A DNA stretch of 64,000 bases. It comes from Tachypleus tridentatus (Eukaryota; Arthropoda; Merostomata; Xiphosura; Limulidae). The first letter of the stretch is position 1. Each line of letters starts with the position of its first letter. Positions 46,313 to 58,725 of the stretch are shown here, in pieces. The stretch spans positions 30,148,034 through 30,212,033 of the forward strand of contig NC_134829.1 in assembly GCF_004210375.1 (NCBI RefSeq). The letters run 5' to 3'. A program made the position numbers and the translations under genes. Under the pieces are notes generated by a model, which worked only from the letters and a program-made list of their open reading frames with translations, ran no database searches and had not been told where the DNA came from.

Positions 46313-48561
46313 CATTGTATAGAATCAAATGCAAGGATCCAAATTACCAGCTTGACGTCTTTCGCTAAATTTAACTGACAAAGCTGAAACTATTATACAT
46401 TCTCGTATAATAAGAATTACCTATTTAAAGGTGATGATACACTCTGACCATTCAACACTGCAATACTCCCAAGCTAATTTGTATGGTTGAAGTAACATGC
46501 CAGATAATTTAAGAAAGGTGTTCCCATTGCGATTTATTAAATAAATAAAACCATAAATAGATAACATTTTAAAGAAATAAGAACCTTCAATGTTTTTCGT
46601 GAAAACACAAAATTAGTAAAATAGTGTTTAGAGTAGTAGTGGGCGCCAGCTCAAATCCCAAGCACCTCCATTCATAACGTGAAGAATGATGTTACAAAAG
46701 ATAACCTGTGACCCAAAAGGTTCTCCTGATACTTTTAACAGTACAGTATATAAGGGTTTGAAACTGACGAAAGTTCACACGCGATCAGCCACACCTTAAA
46801 ACAAAAAAGTATGCGGAACCATAGCATTTACATCTGACCATATACTTGTCAAATCCTTCAATCCAGTTCTAATGGACTTTGGTCTTTGGTTTTTCTCAAA
46901 CATGGCTTTGGAAGACGATATTTTGGTACAGTGAAGGGTTCATGTAAATCCTTTCAAAACTTGTTATGGAGGCGGACAGTAGTGCATATTGATGGTCAAC
47001 AGGTTGAATACAGTTGATGTTGGAAGAAAAAAAAATCCAACTTCAGAGGACAGCACGCACCAGAATCTTTATTCTTACAAAGCAAGATTAACTCTCAGTA
47101 ACTCGAAACAAAATAAAAATAAACTTATAAACACATTTCAGGAAAATGCAGAAGTTAAAACAGGTTTCCAAGACGAAAAATTTAGTAATTGTCAAGAATT
47201 ATGTATCAAAGTAAATATGTAAAGAAAAGTAAAAACAAGCCGCACAGATTGTGAGGCGGGAAATTACAGTTAATATTCTCATTGTTATTAAAAGAGTTAT
47301 AAAAGTAATTAGCTATTCTCGTCGGACATATTTTCTTTTCCACTCAAATATTTCTCAGACCAACAGTTAAATGATGACAACTATAAAAAAAAATACTTTC
47401 GATCAAGTCGTGGCAAATATTTTCTAAATCATATTTTTACCCTAACTCAGTCTACTGATACACTTCCTATAATTAAGCTGCATTTTAATTTCATACATTA
47501 ATTACCAAAGTATCAGGTATTCCCTTTTTATGCAATCCAATGGGAGAGAATACGCATGGTCCCCCACTTTCTTAACCAAATGCCTATGTTGGTAGCCACT
47601 CATTTTTTTAGACTCTTCACATCCTGATGGAATATCAGTTTTCTTCAAGCGTTTTTATTTTAAGTTGTTAATGCTTGTTACCAGACATTTAAAAGAATTC
47701 TACAGTTTCATGTCGAACGCATGAAAAGAAATAACTAAAAACACTATGAATTAAAGATTTGTTATTAAGTACACAACTCCACAATGGGCTGTTTGTGGTG
47801 TGCTCATTTCGAGTTGTGAAATGAAACTGAGAACCAAGGATTCTTCTCAATGACCTAAAAACGTTTGACGAAAACAACAGCTCATTAATTCGGTTTATTA
47901 ATGTTATCCACATTGAAATGTTGTTTGTGTTCAATATGTTGTATATATATGGACAAGTATTTGACAACGGAAAACGGAATACGTAGAAAAGATACTTTTC
48001 AAAGACCTCTTGTTCACTTATTCTTTCAGTAAAGAGTCTTCCCTTCAGAGGCAGTAAAGTGGAAAGTGACTGAGAACTAAGCTTCTTGTGGACCTCCTTT
48101 CGTTAGTCATGAAACAACTGGAATTTACTGACGTAAGCTAGTCTTAGACTGTCTGTTGCCTTTGTTGTCCACTGAGGGCGAGCCTGGATGGTACTTACTG
48201 CATGAATACTGACATTTCAGTTTCCGTGGTGAGTAAAGAGCATTTCACGATTCGTTAGGTCCTTATGATTCTATTAACCAGCGTGTTCCTTGTAACAACT
48301 GTATTGTTATTTTGACTTGTATAGTGTCTTGGTTGTATATAAAATACATTCAGTGGTTTCGACCCATTTAGTCACTTATGCATAATCCTGTGTACAAGCG
48401 ACTGCGAATAACAATATTCTGAATAACATTATTTATTGTATACTGAAGCACATCTAAATCAAGACTTGGATGAAAAGACAGTTGACTTTTAACGAACAAA
48501 CAACTAACGTGTGTTACTTCATCAGCAATATTAGACTACATGTTTGGGTAAGAGAACCATG

Positions 48562-49030
48562 GTCAATGTTGTATCACCAGAACCATGTCTTCAGTTCAAC
48601 TAGTAGCACCACGTTCAATGTTACACCAGCAGAACCATGTCTGCAGTTCCACTATTAAAACCACGTTTAATGTTACACCACCAGAACGATGCCTGCAGTT
48701 CCACTAATAAAACCACGTTCAATGTTACATCTCCAGAACCATGCCTGAAGTCCCACTAATAAAACCACGTTCAATATTACACCACCAGAACCATGCCTGC
48801 AGTTCCACTAATAAAACCACGTTCAATGTTACACCGCCAGAACCATATCTTCAGTTCCACTAGTAGCACCACGTTCAATATTACAAAACCACAACCATAG
48901 CTGTAGTTTCACTAGTAAAACCACGTTCAATGTTACCCCACCAGAACCATGACTGCAGTTTCACAAGTAAAACCATGTCCAATGTTATACTGCCAGAACC
49001 TCGTCCAAAGTTCCAGTGGTAGAACCACAT
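48562..49030. repeat. Second array of the 52-bp minisatellite, about 9 copies
   Basis: The unit is the same as at 37209-38062 (GTTCAATGTTACACCACCAG ... CTGCAGTTCCACTA.TAAAAC) but copies are more diverged (TAGTAGCACCAC, AATAAAACCAC, CATAGCTGTAGTTTCAC). Confidence 0.95.
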
Positions 49031-50399
49031 GTCATGTCACTACATTCACACCTGATGGTCCATAGCACCAAATTTCATAATTATCTCTTCTCAGCTCTAC
49101 TGATATAAACATAACAACTCCAATAAGTTATTACTAAAAGTACCATGACGTTTTCTAGGCAGAACCTGTCCTCACCTTCTTTCAGAACAACCAGTTTTAT
49201 TCCTCACTGAAACTTCTGTAACATCGAGTTCGTTTGACTGTAGTTACTTACAGTTTCATTTAACGCACAACATCAAAACGCGAAAGATGCCAACAAATTC
49301 ATCTTAACAGAAGATATTTAAAAATAGCATCTTCGACTTCTACCATTGAAAAGACCAGAGACATAACTGTATAAACAGAAAGACTTACTTATAGAATGGT
49401 AGCTGGAAGAATTTGCGTTAAAGTTATTGTATTCATGACGTAAAACCAAGACTGATTATTTGAGTCGTAATTATCAACGTTGCTTAACAAAAATAAAAAT
49501 AACAATTTTTGAGATGTGCGCCAGGTTACGTCTTACTACTTACTACGTATCACATAACAATTGACTGCCTTCTATTTGAATTGACGAGAGACCTCGATCG
49601 TTTTTATACCCGACTTACATGGAAGTGGTGCATAGCCTATCGTGATGCTTGGCTGGTAACGTACTGAAGGTACATGCATTTTCTGTGGTCTCCGATGAAT
49701 AAAATACCAATTCAACTGTTAATGGTGCAATTTCCGTTCAAGAAAAGTTTAAAAATGAAGTCATGAATATGGTAGAAGAACTAATCTTTTAGTATAGCCA
49801 TAGTGTCATACTGAAAAAAACCCAAAAATATTTAAACGTGATAGCCTCGGAGAAATTACCTTCAACGAGTAAAAGATATGCTTTTTAATTAATTTTAGCA
49901 GATCTATTGTTCCTTACTTTAGAAAGGTTTTTTGTTGAATAACAAGAAAAAAAAACTAGTAATGATAAATGCAGCACTAATACAGAAGGAACTTCTTCAC
50001 AGTGACGTGAACACTGACAAACGCTTTGTTTTCACAAAGTGAGAAAAACCGAAGAATGTGTTCATCCACTTCTGTGCGCCTGCGTGTTTCAAATTAGTAC
50101 TCTGAGGGCCCATGTACATTCCTGAATTCTAATAATAGGCTTAGGTATAAATATTGGCAGAGAAAGAAATTGCATAGCGCAAACCAATTACGAACCTTCA
50201 TCAAAAAATTAATGATTTACGTTAATAGTAGATTTTTATTGCATCAAGTTTCGCGGTGAAATAGAACGTTTACAATCGGTACTTGATATGCGAACACATA
50301 CTTTGATTATGGTCTGTAAACTGACAACCTTGGTCAAATTCAAAATTTGTGGAAACTGGATGAGGAAACTCTGTCATGTATATGTTTTCGAAAAACTAC

Positions 50400-50612
50400 T
50401 GTGCATAACTGTCCCCAATTTTTAATTTTTGTCATAAAGAGAAGGCAGCTATTCAAAAACACCCACCGCTAACTCTTGGACTACTCTCATGTGACTGGAA
50501 TAAAATATTCATTTTTATAGCGCCATCACTGCCACAAAATGAAGGGAACGAAAATCAAACCATGAACTGTAGAATTAAACAGTTCGAGCACGTTAATCGC
50601 TAGGTATCGTCA
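50400..50612 (-). mobile_element. Decayed SINE-A copy
   Basis: CTGTCCCCAATTTTTAATTT, AGAGAAGGCAGCTATTC, ACCCACCGCTAACTCTTGGA and CTACTCTCATGTGAC keep the reverse SINE-A order; the head is lost. Confidence 0.75.
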
Positions 50613-50661
50613 GACCCAGGACGAGAAAAAAATTATATTTACTTTTCTTAAGCTAGTTCAC

Positions 50662-50779
50662 TCCCCGCTAGTACAGCGGTATGTCTCCGGATTTACAATG
50701 CTAAAATCAGGGGTTCGATTCCCCTCGGTGGGCTGAGCAGATAGCCCTTTGTGGCTTTGCTATACAAAAAACACACACA
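50662..50779 (+). mobile_element. Young SINE-B copy with 15-bp target-site duplication
   Basis: CTTAAGCTAGTTCAC at 50647-50661 is repeated exactly at 50780-50794, so the element is 118 bp. It has a tRNA-like head with A-box TAGTACAGCGG and B-box GGTTCGATTCC, the triplet TAC at the anticodon position, a short body (GAGCAGATAGCCC, GTGGCTTTGCTATAC) and an (AC)n tail. It is the best reference copy of the family in the window. Confidence 0.95.
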
Positions 50780-50984
50780 CTTAAGCTAGTTCACCACTAG
50801 TCAGCTGTGTGAGGCCGAGTGATCAGTTTAATAGGTTTATTTTCAAAGTCAGAAAACTAGTATACATTGCGATGTAAAACTAACAACGCCTATAAATCAT
50901 TTTCAATAATTTATAAGGCACGTAAGTTAATTATAGGGTGTGTTTTTTGTGGAACAATTTCCAGCCATTACTTTGGAAGTGTTT

Positions 50985-51105
50985 GTTTGTAGTTTAAGCA
51001 CAAAGCTACACAACGGGCAATCTGTGCTCTGCCAATCGCGGGTATCGAATCGCGGTATCTAACGTTGTAAATTCGCTGATATACCATAGTTCCATTGGGA
51101 AGCAT
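50985..51105 (-). mobile_element. SINE-B-related copy
   Basis: GTTTGTTTGTAGTTTAAGCA, CAAAGCTACACAACGGGC, GCGGGTATCGAATCGCGGT and ATACCATAGTTCCATTGGG, in reverse order. Confidence 0.83.
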
Positions 51106-51957
51106 TTTGAAAACGAATATTTATGAAATAAGAATTAGGTTTTTTTAGAGCATTCTCAAACTACATACGAATAACTTAAACTTGCTCGGCATGGTCTTAA
51201 CCTGAAGAATTGAACTCCACTTGGCTTGAAAAAAAACTATGAGATTTTTACCTTTTCAGTTATTTTCTTTTATCGTACTTCGAGAACTAACTTATGGAAG
51301 TTTACACTATCGGCAAAGAAAACAGACTTCTGATCGATATTAAATTATGTTAAAGACTTCCAGGAAAACAAGTTATTCAGTCACATCTCTTCGTTTATTG
51401 TAACGCCTTATAATACGTTGAGTGTTTTTTCATTCGTTTGATTGTTGAGAATTACAAAGCTACCTTTTGATTATATATTCTGTACCCACCGTGAGTATCA
51501 AAACCATATTTTTTAGCTTTATAAGCCCTCAGGCTGAGGCACTGGAGAATTCACACAGAGTAGGATAAGAACGTCTGTCCCGAAATAAAATATGTATTCC
51601 ACTACTTAAAACTATTGAAAAACTGATTGTTCTAAAATATAATTTTCTATATACTTGATACTTTAGCTTCGTAATTGAACTCCATCTGATAATATAGTTT
51701 CACATACGATGATTTTCAAGATCATGATTTTTTTAACCGCAAACAAAATTTCGCTCTGTTAAATTGATATCTAAATATTTTAATATATTTATGATGGTAA
51801 AGTAAGTAAACTTTATGAATTTAATCCTTTCGATAATTCAAAATTATACAATGAAGTAATAAGTGAATTTTCACTTATCTTAAACCAGAAAATATATTTC
51901 ATTTCTTCATAGATCTGTTTGTTTTCAGGTTGTGTAATATTTCCTGAATTGCAGTTC

Positions 51958-52390
51958 AAACATAACGTACCTTGCATATAAGTGTGATACTTATAAAACA
52001 TAACGAACCTTGTATGTAAGTGTGATACTTATAAAACATAAGGTACCTTGTATGATACTTATAAAACATAAGGTACCTTGTATGTAGGTATGATACTTAT
52101 AAAACATAAGGTACTTTTTATGTAAGTGTGATACTTATAAAACATAAGGTACCTTGTATGTAGGTATGATACTTATAAAACATAAGGTACTTTTTATGTA
52201 AGTGTGATACTTATAAAACATAAGGTACTTTTTATGTAAGTGTGATACTTATAAAACATAAGGAACCTTGTATGTAGATGTGATACTTATAAAACATAAG
52301 GTACCTTGTATGTAGATGTGATACTTATAAAACATAAGGTACCTTGTATGTAAGTGTGGTACTTATAAAACATAACGTACCTTGCATGTT
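51958..52390. repeat. Minisatellite, 38-bp unit, about 11 copies
   Basis: The unit is ATAAAACATAAGGTACCTTG then TATGTAAGTGTGATACTT. Variants are GTACTTTTTATG and TAGGTATG; one unit has lost a third of its length near 52045. Confidence 0.96.
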
Positions 52391-52806
52391 CCGCAGATGT
52401 GGGTGAGTGTGAGCTTCAAGACTAGAAGGTTTTGTCATACCAGGGAGAGCGTTGTGATGGTAACCTAAAAGATACCATAGATGATGTAGCTAACATTCCA
52501 AATATCTGCTCTAAGAGCGTGACATTGACTTCAATATGTGATTTTAAAATATAGATCGAATACTTTATATTAACCACCAACCTCGCTACAGCTATTGTCT
52601 AAAATTCACTATATTTCGAAAAAAATACACTTTTTGTGCTGCTTTTATCAAAATAATTCCAAACTAATTTCAACAATAATCGTAAGTAGAATCTAGAAAC
52701 TTCAAACAATTATTTTAAATTCAGGACGTTGCTTGACTGACTCTTTAACGATAATGTTCATTTGAAATTAATACATTTTTTTGCTAAGTACTTGTGACTT
52801 CTTCAG

Positions 52807-52870
52807 AAATGTATGCGTAGGTGTTCTCCTGAAATTACTGGAGATGAGGATCCCAAAGGAGACCTGAATC
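52807..52870 (+). CDS. Candidate 64-nt internal exon, product unknown
   Basis: A good acceptor (TTGTGACTTCTTCAG) and donor (AATC|GTAAGT) bound an open 64-nt segment reading KCMRRCSPEITGDEDPKGDL. It is on the opposite strand to the ETS gene and no neighbouring exon was found. It may be a non-coding RNA exon or chance. Confidence 0.2.
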
Positions 52871-53109
52871 GTAAGTACAATTATAAGGAAATAAATGTAT
52901 GGGCCCAATTATTTTTGGATACTGAAAGGGTAGTTTTGTAGTTACGTCACTGTTTCGTCATCTACATGCTTAGAAGAGTAACAAAAACAATATCGTTATA
53001 CAATACATAATGCTTCCCCAGTTAAGGACGTAATAATATTGTATACATCTAGAAGATATTAATTAATCAAAATAAAGTTAGAATAACAAGTTCCCTGAAC
53101 TTAGTGAGA

Positions 53110-53215
53110 AGGTTGTTTTTTTTCAGCGCAAAGCTACACAATGAGCCATGGGTGCTCTGTCCACCGCGGGGAATGGAGCCCCTGACGTTGCGTAAACTTT
53201 CCGCTGAAACACCGG
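53110..53215 (-). mobile_element. SINE-B-related copy, diverged
   Basis: AGCGCAAAGCTACACAATGA, CCACCGCGGGGAATGGAGCC and CGCTGAAACACCGGAG keep the reverse family order. Confidence 0.7.
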
Positions 53216-53893
53216 AGATTGTTCAGTTAGACCTTCTGAAGTTGTTATAAATTACAAATAAGATATATGTTTTTAGCTCCCTTGTAGGTTTTTAAAGATA
53301 GGCGCACACACACAGTGAAAATGATGGATAGATTGATAGAAAGAGAACGGCTTAAGGAAGGTGGTTTATGTGAATTTGTTTTTTACATGTATGTAATATT
53401 TACTCAGTACATAAGGTTAAAGCACTTTTTACGCTAGTATATAATAGTAAACTACTGCTTTCTGCTTCCGATGAAAACCCATTAAAGTCTAACAGTCGTG
53501 CTAGGATGGTTTTTGTTCAAAGCCTTCTTATCTACTCAGACGTATGGCTCACGCACAACACCGTAGCTTGTTCAACATTTGCTATTAAAATGTGTTCTAA
53601 GCTTTCCGTGAGTCGTTTCTCACCGAGAACAAAATGATCTTTACTTGTATATAATTTATCGAAGTCATTATGGCCTTAGCGGTGTCTGGTTAGCCTACTG
53701 CCGAGTCGTTACATAACTGTCTACACCATTTTCTTATTATAAAGTGCTATACGCCAGTAGGCTTGCTGCACAGGTACAATCAGGACGTTAGTACTTCCCA
53801 TATAATTCTATACTTTTATCTTTACTATAGGTTACCTCTAAGAGCCACGGATTGTGATGATAAACTAGCAGTCTTTATGGATTTGCTTATTTT

Positions 53894-54090
53894 TGTTGAA
53901 TTTCAGGCAAAGCTATACGATGGCTGCCTGTGCTAGCAGTTTCTAATTTTAAAGCGATATACTAGAAGCAAGACAACTAAATCAGCACCACACTGCTGTC
54001 AACATTTAAACTATTCTTATCAGACAGAAAAGTGGGATCTGATCGTTATTCTTATAACACAGCCATAGCCCTAGTGTCCGGCACACTGAC
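53894..54090 (-). mobile_element. Decayed SINE-A copy
   Basis: TTGTTGAATTTCAGGCAAAG, GGCTGCCTGTGCTAGC, TTCTAATTTTAAAGCG and AGACAACTAAATCAGCACC follow the SINE-A order with about a quarter of positions changed. Confidence 0.75.
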
Positions 54091-54210
54091 AGATTTTTTT
54101 TTTTTTTAAGTTAACTCAAAATGTCATTACAAAGAAATATGTTTGAGATTTGAATAGGATGTCTTTAATTTTTAATAGTTCCCACAGTAGATCGGCGGGA
54201 ACGTGCAGAG

Positions 54211-54490
54211 TTTGTTTTTGTTTGTTTTTGAATTTCTCACAAAGCTACTCGAGGGCTATCTGTGCTAGGCGTCCCTAATTTTGCAGTGTAAGACTAGAGG
54301 GAAGACAGCTAGTTATCACCACCCACCGCCAACTCTTGGGCTACTCTTTTACCAACGAATAGTGGGATTGACCGTCACATTATAACGCCCCCATGACTGA
54401 AAGGGCGAGCATGTTTGGCGCGACGGCGATGCGAACCCGCGACCCTCAGATTATGAGTCGCACGCCTTAACACGCTTGGTCATGCCGGGC
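54211..54490 (-). mobile_element. Full-length SINE-A with target-site duplication
   Basis: AACGTGCAGAG on the left and AACGTCCAGAG on the right form an 11-bp duplication with one change. The body carries the CATGACTGAAAGGG variant shared with the copy at 55218-55495. Confidence 0.96.
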
Positions 54491-55012
54491 TGTAAACGTC
54501 CAGAGATTATAATGTTATATTTCAGGATTCCATTCTGGTTAGGATGCAGCGTGTACATCGTTTTTTATAGCTTTGCACTAAGAACAAACAAACCTTTTTT
54601 AGCACATTTTAAACCTCTGTGGACTAGGATTTTCTAGCATGTTAAATATTTTGAGTCTGGTACTTTAAGACGAAGCGATGAAACAACAACTTTAACAAAA
54701 TCAACTATTTAAAAAATTAAAATGAAACCAAAGTTAAATGACTTATTTAACCACAACTGAAACCTGTGAAGTAACAAGTCACTTAAACGAGTGAAGTGAC
54801 GTGCTGTACTCAAACAGAAGTGTTTTCAGCATAATTATTTAACACTCTTTCGTCGGATCAGTTGACTTCATCTATTGAAGGTTTGCGCACAAAGAAATTT
54901 TTGTTCCATGAGGCTAGAATAAAAAAAAACAATTTAATTATTTAAAGTGTAAACAAAACGTAGAATTTAGAGTGTAGAACGTGGTGTGAATAAGGTTGAC
55001 ATATGTGATGAA

Positions 55013-55094
55013 AAGTGTAGGAGAACGTATACACTTAAGTTAAGTGTAGGAGAACGTATACACTTCAGTTAAGTGTAGGAGAACGTATACACTT
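55013..55094. repeat. 29-bp repeat, three near-identical copies, each a hairpin
   Basis: The unit is AAGTGTAGGAGAACGTATAC then ACTTAAGTT, starting at 55013, 55042 and 55071. Within each unit AAGTGTA pairs with TACACTT around a 10-nt loop. Confidence 0.95.
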
Positions 55095-55217
55095 CTGTGA
55101 ACTGAAACTTGGTCGAGTTTTCTCCTGTTGCACACCGCTGGGTCATTTGCATTGAAAATGAAAGCAGAACCCAAAACATGCATATCCCGAAGTGCTGAAA
55201 AAAGCAGCTTACACCTC

Positions 55218-55495
55218 GTTTGTTTGTTTGTTTTTATTTCCCGCAAAGCTACTCGAGGGCTATCTGTGCTAGGCGTCCCTAATTTAGCAGTGTAAGACTA
55301 AAGGGAAGGCAGCTAATCATCACCACCCACCGCCAACTCTTGGGCTACTCTTTTACCAACGAATAGTGGAATTGACCGTCACATTATAACGCCCCCATGA
55401 CTGAAAGGGCGAGCATGTTTGATGTGACAGAGATTCGAACCCGCGACCCTCAGATTACGAGTCGAGTGCCTTAACCACTTGTTCTTGCCCGGCCT
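55218..55495 (-). mobile_element. SINE-A copy with probable target-site duplication
   Basis: The left flank TTACACCTCGT resembles the right flank TTACAGCTCGT. It is close in sequence to the copy at 54211-54490, only 0.7 kb away and in the same orientation. Confidence 0.95.
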
Positions 55496-58261
55496 TTACA
55501 GCTCGTAAGTTAAAAGAAATATTGCAACTAAAGTCTTAATATATATATATAAACTGTAATCTTATACCTGCCAGTCAGTTATTTTATTTGTTTTAGGAAT
55601 GTAATTTTATTTTGTTTGGATTTAAAGGATTCAAAATCTGCTTTTGTATGGTAAAAGATATAAAATGAAAAAAACTACAGTAATTTGAATATTTAAAAGG
55701 TAGATGATATTTAAATAGTTAATTATTGTATAATAGTAAAAGTTCGGTTTTGAACTTGTTGGTAATATAGTCACACAAATTCATTAATAGTGTTCTGTTC
55801 ACTATTAACTTTGAAAAGAATAGCTTTAACTCTAATGGAACAGATGTTATTTCTGGTTTGAAAAATTAAAGTTTTGTGATGTCGTCATTTGTACCTGCTG
55901 CATTTTTCAACAAAATTGTGAATCAAAACAGCTTCTTGAAAGATTTTGTGCTTTACTACAGAGAAACAAAAAAAATCATCACCGCCACTACGTCACTGAA
56001 ATAATTCAATGTGTATAAATAAGGCCAGAAATTAGTGTATATTATGACGAATTTACGTTGTGTATTTATTTTAATATCAATATTTGATATAGTTTAATAT
56101 ATGTTTAGATCTGTATTACGAAATTCCTACCTATTCACTAAAATTATAGAAAATTCTCGAGTGTAAGAATCAACAATGTAGTATGTGTGTATGTAAAATA
56201 CTAATGATTGATAGTATTGCTGCCTCAGCTGAAATTTCTAGAAATTCTTTTCTCAAGCTTATAAACAACACAACGCGAAGAGGCAGAATATATTGTTGGT
56301 TTGCTACAGTTGGTTTACTATAAATCTCAGAAGCTATAACTGTGATTAACGTTTATTAATCGGGAAACTACAGACATTTTACGAGGAACGTTTATAGATT
56401 TCGAACATTACAACAATTTAACTTCAGTTGATTAACATCTGACGCTAGTATTTTTATGAATACATTATATAACTTCAGCAGTGAAAAATTCACGTGTGAT
56501 CAGCAAAGAGCGAGCTAGCCGTCCTGCTAACTATGTACTACTTATATCAATTCGAAATTAATTCGCTCATTGTGAAACGTTGATAAAATATCCAGTTCCA
56601 GGCCACATAGAAGACTTAGTATTGTTTGTATGTTTTAAAATTTTGTATATAAATCATTTTTCGTAACAACCACAATTATATATTGTATTATTATTTGCAT
56701 ATTAAAATATATCAGTATTAAGAAGGAAAATTTCTGTTTCAATCTCGTTGGCAAATATAAATGTGATTCATTTCAGCATTAAATTAACTCCTATATTTAA
56801 ATTACAATTTCACTTAGTTTCAGGTTATTTCAAAGTGTAGTAAGTAACATAATAAACTGGAGGTTCACCACAGATAAATCGTAATACTTAACAATATATT
56901 AACCCTGGAACTAGCGATGGGACCCATTGGCTTTATAAACGTATTTTATAACTAATTATGTGCAAAATAGCTTGTGGGTCTATGATTTTTCTGGTTATAA
57001 AGTTCTTAGTGAAATTAAAGTCACACAAAAATAACACTAATATCGCTTTTCTGTTTTACAACAAAACCACATTTGACTATTTGCTGCGTACATCTCGGGG
57101 AATCGACCCCCAAATTTTAACATTGTAATCCAATAAACTTACAGCTGTCTCACCAGGGGATCCCAATTATTATTACAATTAATACCTCTGTGTAAACAGC
57201 AATCACTTCCTGGGTGTTTAACATGGAAGATGACGTATTTGAAGCCAGTTCTTTGCATCCAGTCTTCTGAGATGTACAACATAAAAATTACTAAATATGT
57301 TATAATATATGAGCTACACCTGTAGTGAATGGTGTTAAAACAAGCAGACCTAAGATTTGTATGGCTGATGTTTACACGAAGGAGAACAATAATTGACTGT
57401 GATCCAGATGACTGAAATTGATGCAAACATATCCATTTGCCAGATCTTGAAGTCTACATTTTGTAAGCTACAGTGCAACTAAAACCCACATCAAGATTTT
57501 TTTTTTGTTTGTTGTTTGTTTGTTTTTTGCAACTTGTGAGGCAACTTATAGAACACATTAGCTAAATGGCCAGGTCAGAGCTCACTACAGTTGAGGAGCT
57601 GTTTTTAAATTTGAGTTACTGACCAGGAACACCTGCTGACCACAAATATTTTACATCGAAACTTTCACTTCCCTAAAGAACCAAATGTTTAAAGTGGGCT
57701 AATTGTTCACAAAATCGTGGTACGAACCTTAGACCCCTTTGAATCATAATCCAGCAAAAATAAAATAACAACACTAAGCTAGACCTGAATCTCACATCAA
57801 AAGCTACGTGTACACGTTAACAGTGATAATTATTAAAATATTTTGTAAACGATACATGAAACTATGAAATATATACTTACTTTTGTATAGAAATAATCAA
57901 TGACTTGTACGTTCACATAATTAAAGTTGGTTGTTTTAACTGCTGGAAAGTTTCATAATTTTCGCATGTGCAAAATGGTGATAGTATTGTACAGTATTTA
58001 TGAATCTGACCTTCGACTTTTCAATGGCTTAGCTGCAAATAACATCGTAGCAAAATTAATAACAACAACAAAAAATATTGGTCAAATATTAATAGGATTT
58101 TATTAAGACCAATTAATAAGTCATATCAACTTTGGAGAGCCTTCCACTAAGTGATATTATTCCATTACACAAGCAGGTGGCGCTGAACATGTCTACTCAT
58201 GGTCCGATTGTACGCATGGTTAATTAGCAAACTCCATGCATAAACAAATTGTCCCCGAGCA
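55496..58261. other. Stretch without a recognisable gene
   Basis: AT-rich unique sequence with one decayed SINE-B-like copy at about 57045-57165 (CAAAACCACATTTGACTATT, GGGAATCGACCCCCAAATTT). No exon with both splice sites and a convincing frame was seen. Confidence 0.55.
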
Positions 58262-58360
58262 GTATGTCTACGAACTCGCACCGCTGAAAACCAGGTTTCG
58301 ATACCTGTGGTGGGCAGAGCACAGATAGCTCATTGTGTAGCTTTGTGCTTAGTTCCAAAC
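58262..58360 (+). mobile_element. SINE-B-related copy, forward
   Basis: GTATGTCTACGAACTCGCAC, GGTTTCGATACCTGTGGTGG, GCAGAGCACAGATAGCTCAT and GTGTAGCTTTGTGCTTAG form the forward version of the family. The 5' end of the head is lost. Confidence 0.85.
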
Positions 58361-58499
58361 ATAAAGAAATTACGTCATCTATCAATGGCTCAGTGCCTTC
58401 GTCGTACTGTAATGAATTATGACGAAATATGGCAGTGTATCCATTTAACTTAAACGTTCCATTTTTTACATACTTGTAATTTCATACTGGGTCCAGCGA

Positions 58500-58725
58500 G
58501 TCCAGATTATGAACCCGTTGCTGAAAGAACTTGCTCTGCGCTTTGAGGCCGTAGATGTGAAATAATAACAACATCAAATCCCTCTGCTAATCAGACAGTA
58601 GTAGCGCAAACGTTGGCGGTTGGTGCTGCTGACAAGCTTAGGTTCCCTTTAACCTAACAATTAAACAGTAGGGACGGCTGTGCGCGGATAGCCTTTAATG
58701 TATGTAGCTTTGCATGAAATTCTGA
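58500..58725 (+). mobile_element. Decayed SINE-A copy
   Basis: GTTGGCGGTTGGTGCTGCTG, TAGGGACGGCTGTGCGCGGA, TAGCCTTTAATG and GTAGCTTTGCATGAAATTCT are recognisable; the head is nearly lost. Confidence 0.75.

Noticed and set aside
46992..47222. A 76-codon plus-strand frame (MVNRLNTVDVGRKKNP...) as a gene.
   Set aside because: Low-complexity, N/K-rich composition as expected of AT-rich chance frames, with no splice or promoter support.
48134..48210. A minus-strand open segment ending CGTCA|GTAAAT considered as the exon before the ERG linker exon.
   Set aside because: Joining would give N instead of the conserved D before PYQ, and the peptide has no similarity to ERG/FLI1.
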